Of a DNA stretch of 47,575 nucleotides, positions 1 to 7,908 are shown piece after piece (the first letter of the stretch is position 1; every line of letters starts with the position of its first letter). The DNA is from Bacteroidia bacterium (GTDB taxonomy: Bacteria > Bacteroidota > Bacteroidia > JAIBAJ01): contig JAIBAJ010000001.1 of NCBI GenBank assembly GCA_019695265.1, forward strand, positions 98,347 through 145,921, given 5' to 3'. A program made the position numbers and the translations under genes. A model generated the notes under the pieces. It was given only the letters and a program-made list of their open reading frames with translations, did no database searches and was not told the DNA's origin.

Positions 1-708
1 GTCATTTTTCAAAATTATTGCCGGAGGATAACCTTCCTTCATCAGCAATAAATTCATCAGTAGGCGAACCGTACGTCCATTTCCATCAAAAAAAGGATGA
101 ATATGTACAAAGCGATGGTGAAATACAGCAGCCAACGCCAATACATTCAATTCCATCGGATTGGAATTAACCCATTCCAGGAGAGCTTCCATCAATACTG
201 GTACTTTGAGTGCATTAGGAGGAACAAAATTAGCACCGGTAATACGCACCCCTCCATTCCGATATCTACCGGCAAAGTCTTTCTCTATGTTTTGTAAAAC
301 CAAGGAATGAATTTTCAATACATCCTTTTCTGAAAGCGTATAAGCTGGTGTAATAGTTTCATGAAGATAGGCAATGGCATTGTGATGGTTAGTAGCTTCA
401 AAATGCTCACGCATACTTTTGCCTTTAACAGTCATACCATCCTGTAATACAATTTTTGTTTCTTGCAACGTAAGGGTATTTCCTTCGATACTATTCGAGT
501 TATAAGTCCATTCCAACTGAAGCTCTTCTTTAACTTTCTCCAATACGGAAGCAGGCAAAGGCCGTTTGTTTCGAATCAGATTGCGCTTACTTTCCAACCG
601 ATCGAAGTATTCCTTTAACGGATCTAATGTTGCCCTATCAAAATTCCATTCCACCCCACAAAAATATCGTTTATTTTCGGATTTATACCTATCCGATATA
701 TTTTTCAT
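1..708 (-). CDS. Fic family protein AMPylase, 3'-truncated by window edge
   Basis: This is the first 236 residues of a Fic-domain protein; the C-terminus runs off the left edge. Fic enzymes usually transfer AMP from ATP to a target hydroxyl. The catalytic motif HPFFDGNGRTVR is at residues 204-215 and keeps the His, the Asp, the GNG loop and both Arg. An inhibitory motif of the S-x-x-x-E-G type lies at residues 71-76 (SNSIEG), N-terminal to the Fic fold. By family rules that makes it a self-inhibited class II enzyme, so no separate antitoxin is needed. The ATG at 708 has an in-frame TAA three codons upstream. It is transcribed away from the hydrolase at 928. Targets are unknown, and any C-terminal DNA-binding domain would be outside the window. 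Confidence 0.93.
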   Translation of the reverse strand, partial: MKNISDRYKSENKRYFCGVEWNFDRATLDPLKEYFDRLESKRNLIRNKRPLPASVLEKVKEELQLEWTYNSNSIEGNTLTLQETKIVLQDGMTVKGKSMREHFEATNHHNAIAYLHETITPAYTLSEKDVLKIHSLVLQNIEKDFAGRYRNGGVRITGANFVPPNALKVPVLMEALLEWVNSNPMELNVLALAAVFHHRFVHIHPFFDGNGRTVRLLMNLLLMKEGYPPAIILKND

Positions 709-927
709 CACATTTTATGATTCTACTACCATTACTTGGCATTTTAATTATCCTCATCCAAGAGTTTTCCTGGCTCCTAAACCGCCCTCAAATAGTTTTG
801 TTTTGGGACTTATAGAAACATCCATACCAAATCATTCTTAACTTATCTGTTTTACTTGTTCGTTTCACCTTATTTATAACCTCCTAATCTACCAATCTTG
901 GTATCAATTATTTTCTAAGTTTGCTTC

Positions 928-2148
928 ATGCGTTACCTCCTGTTATTTACCTTTTTGCCTATTTTGGGCTTGGCACAACCTTGCCGATTTCTTTCCCAAG
1001 TTTTTCCTACAATTTCAAAAACATCGGATGTTGTTTATGCCAATGCACCGGCGATTCCCGCTGTTTACGTAAGCGAAAATGTTACCACTAACCAGGATCA
1101 AACCATGGATATTTGGTTTCCGGTGGGAGATACTATGGCAAAACGCCCGGTTATTTTATTTGCACATGGTGGTGGATTTATTAGCGGTTCCAAAGACAAC
1201 GATGACATGCAATATTTAGCTGACACCTTTGCTCATTATGGATATGTGACTGCTTCCATGAACTATAGAATAAATTTGAATGCTGCCAGCACCTCCAGTG
1301 TAGACCGTGCCATTTGGCGTGCTACTCAGGATGGTAGTGCGGCAATTAGGTATTTAAAGGAAAATGCCAATACGTATGGCATTGACACCAATCATATATT
1401 TATGTGGGGTAGCAGTGCTGGTACATTTTTGAGCTTATCACTGATGTATTGTAGCGATCAGGAAAGACCATCCAGCGCAAACAGTGGCTTCTTACAACCC
1501 GATTTAGGATGCAAGGATTGTGTAGGCAATAATTACCATCATCGTGGCAGACCGGATGCCTTGGTAGGATGCTGGGGTGCCATTGCCGATACCTCTTGGA
1601 TTAGTCCGGCGGAATATAAACCCACCATTATGTTTCATGGCGATATTGATCCGGTGGTTCCTTACTCGGAAGGTTATCCATTTTCAGCATTATTTACTGC
1701 ACCATGGGTTTTCGGATCTCAACGAATGGATCAACGCCTCAATCATCTTAACCTCAACCATGAATTTTATATCGGCACCAACCAATTACACGAATACTGG
1801 GGAGTAGTAAACGGCATATTTCCTCCCGGACCAGTAACAGACCCCGACTACCCGGATATTATTCAAAAATCAGCCTTGTTTCTATACCAGGTTCTTGGAG
1901 AACCCGGCTGCTCCGCCGTTGGAATCAATATCTCTGAGCAAGAAAAGTGCTATGCCTTTTACTCAGAAGGTGAAATTCATATCAATTGTCCCAAGAACCA
2001 AATACTTAAATTGTACAACTTAGATGGAAAACTAATACAATCCTTTCAACTTAATAAGGGTTTAAATTCACAAAAAACTCAACTTCCATCCGGATTATAC
2101 ATTTTAAGGGGGGATTTCGAACTTATAAAGCTTAATATTCAAGATTAG
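928..2148 (+). CDS. Secreted alpha/beta-hydrolase (esterase/lipase) with T9SS sorting domain
   Basis: The 406-residue protein begins with a signal peptide (residues 1-16). It has a carboxylesterase/hormone-sensitive-lipase type fold: oxyanion-hole motif HGGG at 80-83, nucleophile elbow GSSAG at 161-165 with Ser163, probable acid Asp241 in a DIDPVVPY strand, and probable catalytic His288. From about 350 on there is a T9SS type-A-like sorting domain (ILKLYNLDGKLIQ, then LPSGLYILRG), so the enzyme is probably exported and anchored or released by the type IX system. The substrate is unknown. The alpha/beta-hydrolase assignment is secure; an ester rather than a peptide substrate is inferred from the HGGG motif. 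The next gene begins 47 nt downstream on the same strand. Confidence 0.9.
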   Translation: MRYLLLFTFLPILGLAQPCRFLSQVFPTISKTSDVVYANAPAIPAVYVSENVTTNQDQTMDIWFPVGDTMAKRPVILFAHGGGFISGSKDNDDMQYLADTFAHYGYVTASMNYRINLNAASTSSVDRAIWRATQDGSAAIRYLKENANTYGIDTNHIFMWGSSAGTFLSLSLMYCSDQERPSSANSGFLQPDLGCKDCVGNNYHHRGRPDALVGCWGAIADTSWISPAEYKPTIMFHGDIDPVVPYSEGYPFSALFTAPWVFGSQRMDQRLNHLNLNHEFYIGTNQLHEYWGVVNGIFPPGPVTDPDYPDIIQKSALFLYQVLGEPGCSAVGINISEQEKCYAFYSEGEIHINCPKNQILKLYNLDGKLIQSFQLNKGLNSQKTQLPSGLYILRGDFELIKLNIQD

Positions 2149-2195
2149 TCTAAAAAGTCTCGTTTAGCAAAGGTTTGGGTATAATTTTGGAGATA

Positions 2196-3044
2196 ATGAA
2201 AATCCCCTCAACCCTTTGGATGGCTATTCTAGGCCTTAGCTGCATTGGCCTTGCCTCTTGCAAAAAAACCGATGAAATAACCAATGATTTGGTAGAAGAA
2301 TATATTTTAGATGGATTCTACCAAAAAGGCGACCCTGCCGATGGTGGCCTAATCTTTGAAATTGATGGAAATACAGGCTATTTTACCGATTTTGGTGATA
2401 GCTACTTAGGAAACAATCCCAGCTTAATAAAAGTTGGCGATGTATATTTGAAAAACATCACCAAAATTGGCACTAACAAATGGAAAGCCGATCATTTGCA
2501 TGCAGAATATGCAGTGATCAGTATTCCAAATGGCTTTCATTTTGAAGAAACCGAAATCACCTTATCTAAATCGAACGGAATTATCACTTTGGAGTTTTCC
2601 AATCCGGACAAATGGGACATGACCTTCACCAAAATTACCGACCCATCCAATGGTGGTGGTGGCGGTGGCGGTGGCGGCGGTGGTTCAACAATTGACACCA
2701 TACTGGCTCAGGATTTTTCCGGAAATGTGGGGGATCGGATTCCATTTTCTTTTAATTGTCCGGCAGGAACAACTAAACTAACTGTAAAGACAATTGAAAC
2801 AACTCCCGGATCTTATTTAAACTATGCAGATATGTTCCTGAGACAAGGAAGTACTCCTAACATCAACCACAATCCACCAACTGACTATTCCTATACTTGG
2901 ACTGCCGATTGTGCCGGAGTTAACCCCAATGCAGATTCAGAAATTTGTGTTTTCTCTAACCCTACTTCCGGAAACTGGTATGGAACCCTTTACGCCTACA
3001 ATCATTATTTTAACTCCCGGGTTTTGGTCATAGTTGAAAAATAG
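2196..3044 (+). CDS. Lipoprotein with poly-glycine linker and PPC-like C-terminal domain
   Basis: The frame is open from 2175. The ATG at 2196 is preferred because a GGAG sequence lies just before it and it gives a clean lipoprotein signal ending in lipobox LASC, with Cys22 as the lipidation site. Residues about 25-150 form a domain I do not recognise. Residues 153-163 are eleven consecutive glycines. Residues about 164-282 resemble a bacterial pre-peptidase C-terminal (PPC) domain: an ADMFLRQGSTP strand, paired cysteines, then NPTSGNWYGTLYAYN. PPC domains are beta-sandwiches often found on secreted enzymes and usually non-catalytic. No catalytic motif is visible, so a surface-binding role is only a guess. 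Confidence 0.85.
   Translation: MKIPSTLWMAILGLSCIGLASCKKTDEITNDLVEEYILDGFYQKGDPADGGLIFEIDGNTGYFTDFGDSYLGNNPSLIKVGDVYLKNITKIGTNKWKADHLHAEYAVISIPNGFHFEETEITLSKSNGIITLEFSNPDKWDMTFTKITDPSNGGGGGGGGGGGSTIDTILAQDFSGNVGDRIPFSFNCPAGTTKLTVKTIETTPGSYLNYADMFLRQGSTPNINHNPPTDYSYTWTADCAGVNPNADSEICVFSNPTSGNWYGTLYAYNHYFNSRVLVIVEK
2652..2684 (+). repeat. In-frame (GGN)11 triplet repeat encoding poly-Gly
   Basis: Eleven consecutive GGT/GGC codons encode the glycine hinge between the N-terminal domain and the PPC-like domain of the lipoprotein. The mix of GGT and GGC makes it imperfect at DNA level. Unit gain or loss would keep the frame and only change hinge length. Confidence 0.95.
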
Positions 3045-3067
3045 CCAGAATGGAATAGAACAATTTT

Positions 3068-3124
3068 ACCAATGTTATTTGGAAAATAGTCCAAAAACTA
3101 ATTTGAAAATTACAGTGGTAAAGG
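3068..3124 (+). repeat. Dispersed repeat R3, copy 1
   Basis: A stretch of about 57 nt beginning ACCAATGTTATTTG and ending ATTACAGTGG plus a few bases. It matches 37118-37172 on the same strand and 16209-16260 on the opposite strand. It lies between the convergent stop codons of the lipoprotein and the E1 gene. It contains a short inverted repeat TTGGA...TCCAA. No reading frame is evident. Confidence 0.75.
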
Positions 3125-3169
3125 ATTAAGCAAATGCTGTTTAGGCTGACAATAGGTATAGGATAAAAT

Positions 3170-5254
3170 TTAAAAAGAAAGCAATTCTTCCAATTTCAAC
3201 TTAACCTTTTCTGCATTGGGTAACATAGCTTGTTCCAACGTGGAGTTTAATGGTATTGCAGGAAGATTCTCAGCTCCTTGTGTTAGGACGGGGGCGTCTA
3301 AACTTCGGAAACAATTTTGTTGAATTCGGGCAGCAATGCTTTGAGCAAAGCTATTATTTACTGCTTCTTCGGTTAGCACCAAACACCTTCCATGTTTCTT
3401 TGCAGCCTGGAATATGGCTTCCTCATCGAGTGGATATAAGGTTCGCAAATCGAGCACCTCTACCCTTCCTTCAAATGCTTTTGCAGCATTCATGGCCCAA
3501 TAAACACCCATGCCATAAGTTATTACCACACAAGTTGTATGAGTGAAGGAAGTATTAGCCTCTTGTACCAACCTTGCTTTGCCAAAAGGTATAACATAAT
3601 CTTCATCCGGCTCCACAGTTTTTGCTTCTTCAGTACCTTTAATTTTCGACCAATACAATCCTTTATGCTCAAGCATTACAACCGGATTTGGATCATAATA
3701 TGCAGCTTTCATCAGGCCTTTTAAATCAGCTCCTGTGCTAGGGTAGGCAATTTTAATCCCTCGAATATTGGTTAAAACCGACTCAACACTGGATGAATGG
3801 TAAGGACCACCGCTACCATAAGCACCAATCGGTACCCTTATAATACAACTAACCGGCCATTTTCCATCACTCAAATAACACGAACGACTTACTTCCGTAA
3901 ATAACTGATTCAGTCCAGGCCAAATATAATCTGCAAACTGAACTTCCACAATTGGTTTTAACCCAACAGCACTCATCCCAACGGTACTTCCAATAATAAA
4001 TGCCTCCTGGATTGGGGTATTAAAAACCCGGTTACTTCCAAACTTTTGAGCTAGTGTAGCAGCTTCCCTAAACACACCTCCTAGTCTCAGCCCAACATCT
4101 TGTCCGTATAGTAAACTTTCCGGATGCTTCTCCATTATTTCCTGTACAGCAAAAAGTGCACAATCTACCATCACGGTCTTTTCTTTACCTTGAGGCGACC
4201 GCTGTCCCTTCTCACTTACAATTGGTGTTGGAGCAAAATCATGATTAAACAAATCCGCCGGTTGTGGATCCGGAGCTAGCAATGCCTCTGCATAATCTTT
4301 TTCAACACGCAATTGGGAAGCCTTTTGGATGGTATCAATTTCGCTGGCCTCAAGTCCGGCAGCAAGTAACTGTCTACGCAACCTGGGCATAGGGTCACGC
4401 AAAGCTGATTTTTCTAAATCGTCTCGATACCATTCTTTTCTCACACCACTTGTATGGTGGTTAAGAAGCGGAACTTTTGCATGCACTAAAAAAGGCCTTC
4501 TTTCATTCCGAATTAGCCCCATTACTTCTTGTATGGTTTGATAACAGGACGTGAAATCAGTACCATCAATGCTACGAGTTTCTAATCCCTTAAACCCCTT
4601 GGCATATTCAGCGGCATTCTGAGCCCGGGTTTCTGTTGCATTGGCACTAATATCCCATTCATTATCTTGCACCAAATACAAAATGGGCAGTTTTTTAAGT
4701 ACAGCCATTTGGAAGGCTTCGGCCACTTCTCCTTCCGTAACAGAAGCATCGCCAAGCGAACAAACTACCAAAGGATAATTCCCTTCAAAATCAGCTGTTA
4801 ATCCTTGCAGTTCTTTGTATTGAATACCCATGGCCACTCCGGTGGCCGGAATTGCTTGCATTCCGGTGGCAGAAGATTGCATAGGTATCTTGGGCATGGT
4901 ATCCCGTTTTAAACTTGGATGAGAATAGTAGGTTCTGCCTCCTGAAAACGGATCGTTTCGCTTAGCCAACAATTGAAGCATAAGCTCATAGGGTGTCATA
5001 CCTATAGAAAGCAGAATAGAATCGTCGCGGTAATAGGCTGAAAGGTAGTCGTATTTTGTTAATTGCATACCTACTGCTATCTGAATAGCTTCATGTCCAC
5101 GACTGGTAGCATGCACATATTTAGCTGTAACAGCTGCATTTTTCTCATACAACTCAGCCATAGAATAGGCAGTACACATTAATTCCCAAGCACTTAACAG
5201 GGTCTCTGTGGAAACAGCTTGGGCTTTCTTTTCGGAGTATAACACTTCGGCCAT
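3170..5254 (-). CDS. 2-oxoacid dehydrogenase E1, fused alpha and beta subunits (branched-chain type)
   Basis: The 694-residue protein joins both E1 subunits of a thiamine-diphosphate-dependent 2-oxoacid dehydrogenase. E1 decarboxylates the 2-oxoacid and passes the acyl group to lipoyl-E2. The alpha half (about 1-345) has the TPP/Mg motif GDASVTEGEVAEAFQ beginning at G168-D169 and closing with the DNEWDIS segment, variants of GDG...NN. The beta half (about 360-694) has GQDVG, the FNTPIQEAFIIGSTVGMSAVG core and the VPIGAYGSGGPYHSSS region. The variant GDA/DN pair resembles branched-chain E1 proteins of Bacteroidota, so 2-oxoisovalerate is the likely substrate class, though pyruvate cannot be excluded. 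E2 and E3 genes are not in this window. It converges on the upstream lipoprotein gene. Confidence 0.92.
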   Translation of the reverse strand: MAEVLYSEKKAQAVSTETLLSAWELMCTAYSMAELYEKNAAVTAKYVHATSRGHEAIQIAVGMQLTKYDYLSAYYRDDSILLSIGMTPYELMLQLLAKRNDPFSGGRTYYSHPSLKRDTMPKIPMQSSATGMQAIPATGVAMGIQYKELQGLTADFEGNYPLVVCSLGDASVTEGEVAEAFQMAVLKKLPILYLVQDNEWDISANATETRAQNAAEYAKGFKGLETRSIDGTDFTSCYQTIQEVMGLIRNERRPFLVHAKVPLLNHHTSGVRKEWYRDDLEKSALRDPMPRLRRQLLAAGLEASEIDTIQKASQLRVEKDYAEALLAPDPQPADLFNHDFAPTPIVSEKGQRSPQGKEKTVMVDCALFAVQEIMEKHPESLLYGQDVGLRLGGVFREAATLAQKFGSNRVFNTPIQEAFIIGSTVGMSAVGLKPIVEVQFADYIWPGLNQLFTEVSRSCYLSDGKWPVSCIIRVPIGAYGSGGPYHSSSVESVLTNIRGIKIAYPSTGADLKGLMKAAYYDPNPVVMLEHKGLYWSKIKGTEEAKTVEPDEDYVIPFGKARLVQEANTSFTHTTCVVITYGMGVYWAMNAAKAFEGRVEVLDLRTLYPLDEEAIFQAAKKHGRCLVLTEEAVNNSFAQSIAARIQQNCFRSLDAPVLTQGAENLPAIPLNSTLEQAMLPNAEKVKLKLEELLSF

Positions 5255-5303
5255 CAGGTTAATTCAGGTGGACAAATGTAGGTATTTGGAAATATGCACA
5301 AAC

Positions 5304-5335
5304 AAAAAAGGCCGCCCATTCGATGGACAGCCTTT
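5304..5335 (-). terminator. Rho-independent terminator of the 5358-5966 gene
   Basis: Inverted repeat AAAGGC (5307-5312) with GCCTTT (5330-5335) plus inner CCAT/ATGG pairing. On the minus strand the stem is followed by a T run. It lies about 25 nt after the stop codon of the minus-strand gene and before the E1 start. Confidence 0.85.
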
Positions 5336-5357
5336 CGATTATTAATCACACATTTAT

Positions 5358-5966
5358 TTATTTAATGGCTTTCGCTATTTTTCCACCAAGGGTTTTTCCC
5401 ATTTTCTCATAACTTTCTGCCAAACGAGTTCCTGCATCAAAGTCATATCCACTAAACTGGGATCCGGGAGTGTTAAGAGCATCTGCTTCGTAAAGCACAT
5501 TGGATGGATTGGCTGTTTCTACAATTTTGATATGAAAATCTACATATGCAGGTTGTTTGTATACACCAACATTTACCCCTGGCTCGGTACGAGTTGTTAT
5601 CAAAATTACAGTGTATTTGGCTTCTGTTGCACCACTTTTTACCACCATTCCGGCTCCGTCTAATTGCTTGTTCATGAGTTCTTCAAAATGAGGTTGATAC
5701 CTTTGCTCTCGTGCACCTTTCCAGCCTTTTAACCAGGTATCTCCTTTCCCTTTCTCTTTCTTCTCGGCATCTTCGGTTTTCTCCTTAATATACTCTGCTT
5801 CGGTTTGTTTCTTACCAACCATCATTCCGTCATAAACATATTGCACGTTAAGAACAGTTTGTCCTTTTAGGAATCCTAAATCACCTTTTAATTCTTTTAC
5901 TTTTTGTGCTGAGGCCACACCAAAGGCTAAAACGGCGGCCAAACAAAGGGTAGTTATTCTTTTCAT
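5358..5966 (-). CDS. Exported protein of unknown function
   Basis: The frame is open from 6017, but the internal ATG at 5966 gives a textbook signal peptide (MKRITTLCLAAVLAFGVASAQ), so that start is used; the product is 202 residues. A possible -7 element TAATTTTG lies at 5989-5982, which would give a leader of about 9 nt. The mature protein has a charged segment (around residues 50-85, rich in E and K) and then a mixed alpha/beta region with no catalytic motif or sorting domain that I recognise. It is probably periplasmic or outer-membrane associated. It is divergent from the secreted hydrolase at 6080 and ends at its own terminator, so it is probably monocistronic. Function unknown. Confidence 0.85.
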   Translation of the reverse strand: MKRITTLCLAAVLAFGVASAQKVKELKGDLGFLKGQTVLNVQYVYDGMMVGKKQTEAEYIKEKTEDAEKKEKGKGDTWLKGWKGAREQRYQPHFEELMNKQLDGAGMVVKSGATEAKYTVILITTRTEPGVNVGVYKQPAYVDFHIKIVETANPSNVLYEADALNTPGSQFSGYDFDAGTRLAESYEKMGKTLGGKIAKAIK

Positions 5967-6079
5967 AATTATAAATTTTTTCAAAATTATCACAACTACT
6001 CTTTCTCGAATAACCATTTTTTTAAAAATACTACTATTCCAGTATCTTATTCCTTAATTTCCAAAGGATTTCGTTATGT

Positions 6080-7540
6080 TTGAAAAATTTTTTTATTAAG
6101 CAAATCTACCTACTTGCAATCGCCTTACTCTTAAGCTTGGGAAGTTCAGCCCAATTCTTAATTTCCAAAACCTTTATCCGCTCCTATTCAAAAGCTGAAT
6201 TGGATTCCACACTGAATTCAGTTGGAATTCCGGCAAGTATTGTTGGAACCAAATGGGGTATTGATACTTATAAAGTACTTTACAATACCGTTAGTTGGGA
6301 CAGCACCTCCACCTATGCCTCCGGTTTACTTGTTGTGCCTCGACTTCCCGGTTGTAGTTTCCCCATTGCCATGTATGCCCATGGAACCATGACCTACAAA
6401 GACGATGCTCCTTCCAGAATAGCAGGAATGGAAGCCTATATCGGTTTAATCATTTCCTCCTTTGGATATGTTTCCATTTTACCAGATTATTTAGGAATGG
6501 GTGACGGTCCGGGCTTGCATCCATATCAACATAAACATACAGAGGCTACCTGCATAGTCGATCTAATCCGAGCAACCAAAGAAGCTCTTCCCGATTTAAA
6601 TATTAGTCACAATAATCAATTGTTCTTAACAGGCTATTCCCAAGGTGGGCACGCTGCTATGGCCGCCCAGGAACTCATTCAAAACCACCTCTCGAACGAA
6701 ATGACCGTAACTGCAAGTGCACCTCTTAGCGGTGCATACTCACTTAGTGGGGTTATGGCCGATTTGCTTCTGTTGGATGACGTTTACCCTGAACCTGCTT
6801 ATTTGCCCTATTTGGTCTTCGGATGGAACCAAATTTACCACTTTTACGACAACCCTTCTGAAATTTTAGCCTCCCCTTGGGATACCCTGCTTCCTCCCCT
6901 TTACGACGGAAACCATAACTTTGGTGAAATAAACAGTATAGCACCCGCAGTTCCTAAAACCATCTTTAAACAAACTCAGATTGACTCATTTATTAATGAC
7001 AGCAATTATTTCTTTCGAGTTGCCTTGCGCGACAACGATTCCTACCAGTTTGTTCCAACCAGTCCAACCTACATGATGTTTTGCCGCTCCGACACCAGGG
7101 TACCTTTCGAAAATGCGGTTACTGCAATTGAATATTTCAACGCAAATGGCTGCCAAAATTGCGATACCCTCGACGTTAATCCGGCTTTGGATCACATGGA
7201 TTGTGCCCAATTTGCGGTGTTAAACGTTAAACAATTTTTTGAAGGACTAGCAATTCACGATAGTTGTGCGGCTATGTCATACGAAGAATCCGTGGGAGGA
7301 TGGGAAATTGGTGTAGATTGGATTTACAATCAGTTGGTGGTAAATATGGCCGGTAAAATTTCTGAACCTGCCCAATTATCGGTATTTTCCGTTACCGGCG
7401 ATTTGGTAGCACGATTTGATGTGAATTTCAAAGACCAACAGTTTTTCCCTATCGAAAACATTGGGGCAGGAGTTTATATTGCACAGCTATCTAGCAAGGA
7501 AAAATTGTTCCGAGTGAAAAAATTTGTCGTTGCAAAATAA
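6080..7540 (+). CDS. Secreted lipase-like alpha/beta-hydrolase with T9SS sorting domain, TTG start
   Basis: The 486-residue frame starts at TTG 6080. The nearby ATG at 6076 is in another frame and stops within eight codons. The TTG gives a good signal peptide (residues 1-24), and AAAGGA lies about 11 nt upstream. The catalytic domain has YAHGT at 99-103 (oxyanion region), PDYLGMGDG, nucleophile elbow GYSQGG with Ser187, a later CRSDTRVPF strand (Asp candidate) and DHMDC (His candidate), an arrangement seen in secretory-lipase-like hydrolases. The last 80 or so residues form a T9SS sorting domain (LSVFSVTGDLV, IGAGVYIAQL). A sequence fitting TAnnTTTG overlaps the TTG itself, so the real start could be slightly different. 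Substrate unknown. Confidence 0.85.
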   Translation: MKNFFIKQIYLLAIALLLSLGSSAQFLISKTFIRSYSKAELDSTLNSVGIPASIVGTKWGIDTYKVLYNTVSWDSTSTYASGLLVVPRLPGCSFPIAMYAHGTMTYKDDAPSRIAGMEAYIGLIISSFGYVSILPDYLGMGDGPGLHPYQHKHTEATCIVDLIRATKEALPDLNISHNNQLFLTGYSQGGHAAMAAQELIQNHLSNEMTVTASAPLSGAYSLSGVMADLLLLDDVYPEPAYLPYLVFGWNQIYHFYDNPSEILASPWDTLLPPLYDGNHNFGEINSIAPAVPKTIFKQTQIDSFINDSNYFFRVALRDNDSYQFVPTSPTYMMFCRSDTRVPFENAVTAIEYFNANGCQNCDTLDVNPALDHMDCAQFAVLNVKQFFEGLAIHDSCAAMSYEESVGGWEIGVDWIYNQLVVNMAGKISEPAQLSVFSVTGDLVARFDVNFKDQQFFPIENIGAGVYIAQLSSKEKLFRVKKFVVAK

Positions 7541-7576
7541 AATTTTAAAAAGACGAAAAAAGGAGGCAAATCTCCT

Positions 7577-7584
7577 TATCTTTG
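7577..7584 (+). promoter_or_regulatory. Candidate -7 promoter element of the metH leader
   Basis: TATCTTTG matches the Bacteroidota -7 consensus TAnnTTTG. Transcription from about 7591 would include the whole riboswitch. No clear -33 TTTG lies at the usual spacing. Confidence 0.6.
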
Positions 7585-7601
7585 CAGCAGTTCTTTACAA
7601 A

Positions 7602-7699
7602 CTTATCAAGAACGGTGGAGGGAAAGGCCCTATGAAACCGTAGCAACCGGAGCAATATTCGGTGCTAAGTCCTATCTTCCTTTAAGAAGAAGAGATAAG
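7602..7699 (+). ncRNA. SAM-I (S-box) riboswitch controlling metH
   Basis: The P1 helix is formed by CTTATC (7602-7607) and GATAAG (7694-7699). The conserved S-box core lies between: GGTGGAGGGA, then GGCCC, then ATGAAACC, then GCAACC, with the later GGTGCTAAGTCC segment. SAM-I aptamers bind S-adenosylmethionine and usually switch off methionine genes when SAM is plentiful. Position, core sequence and the downstream terminator all agree with control of methionine synthase. Confidence 0.95.
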
Positions 7700-7727
7700 T
7701 CGGTGTACGCTTAATAATTTGATTTAG

Positions 7728-7763
7728 AAAGCCTCGCTGATTTATTTCAGCGGGGCTTTTTTG
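7728..7763 (+). terminator. Riboswitch expression-platform terminator
   Basis: A strong hairpin, GCCTCGCTGA with TCAGCGGGGC (one G-T pair) and loop TTTATT, is followed directly by a T6 run. It ends about 145 nt before metH. Being between the SAM aptamer and its gene, it is the likely switching element. I did not resolve the competing antiterminator. Confidence 0.9.
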
Positions 7764-7908
7764 TTTTGCTTGTAATCGAACCAACCTAAGGTTTGAAATG
7801 AATAAATAATAAAATCCAGTTGCCCGGCAAAATTTAATTTGAAAACACCTTACTCCTTCCTCACCAATTTTTGCCTTTTTAATAAACAAATACTTCTTGC
7901 TATTTAAT

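Noticed and set aside
916-923. TAAGTTTG as promoter of the hydrolase gene at 928
   Set aside because: The expected start would fall inside the coding sequence and no -33 box is at the right distance.
6075-6082. TATGTTTG as promoter of the 6080 gene
   Set aside because: It overlaps the TTG start codon, so it would produce a transcript lacking the start.
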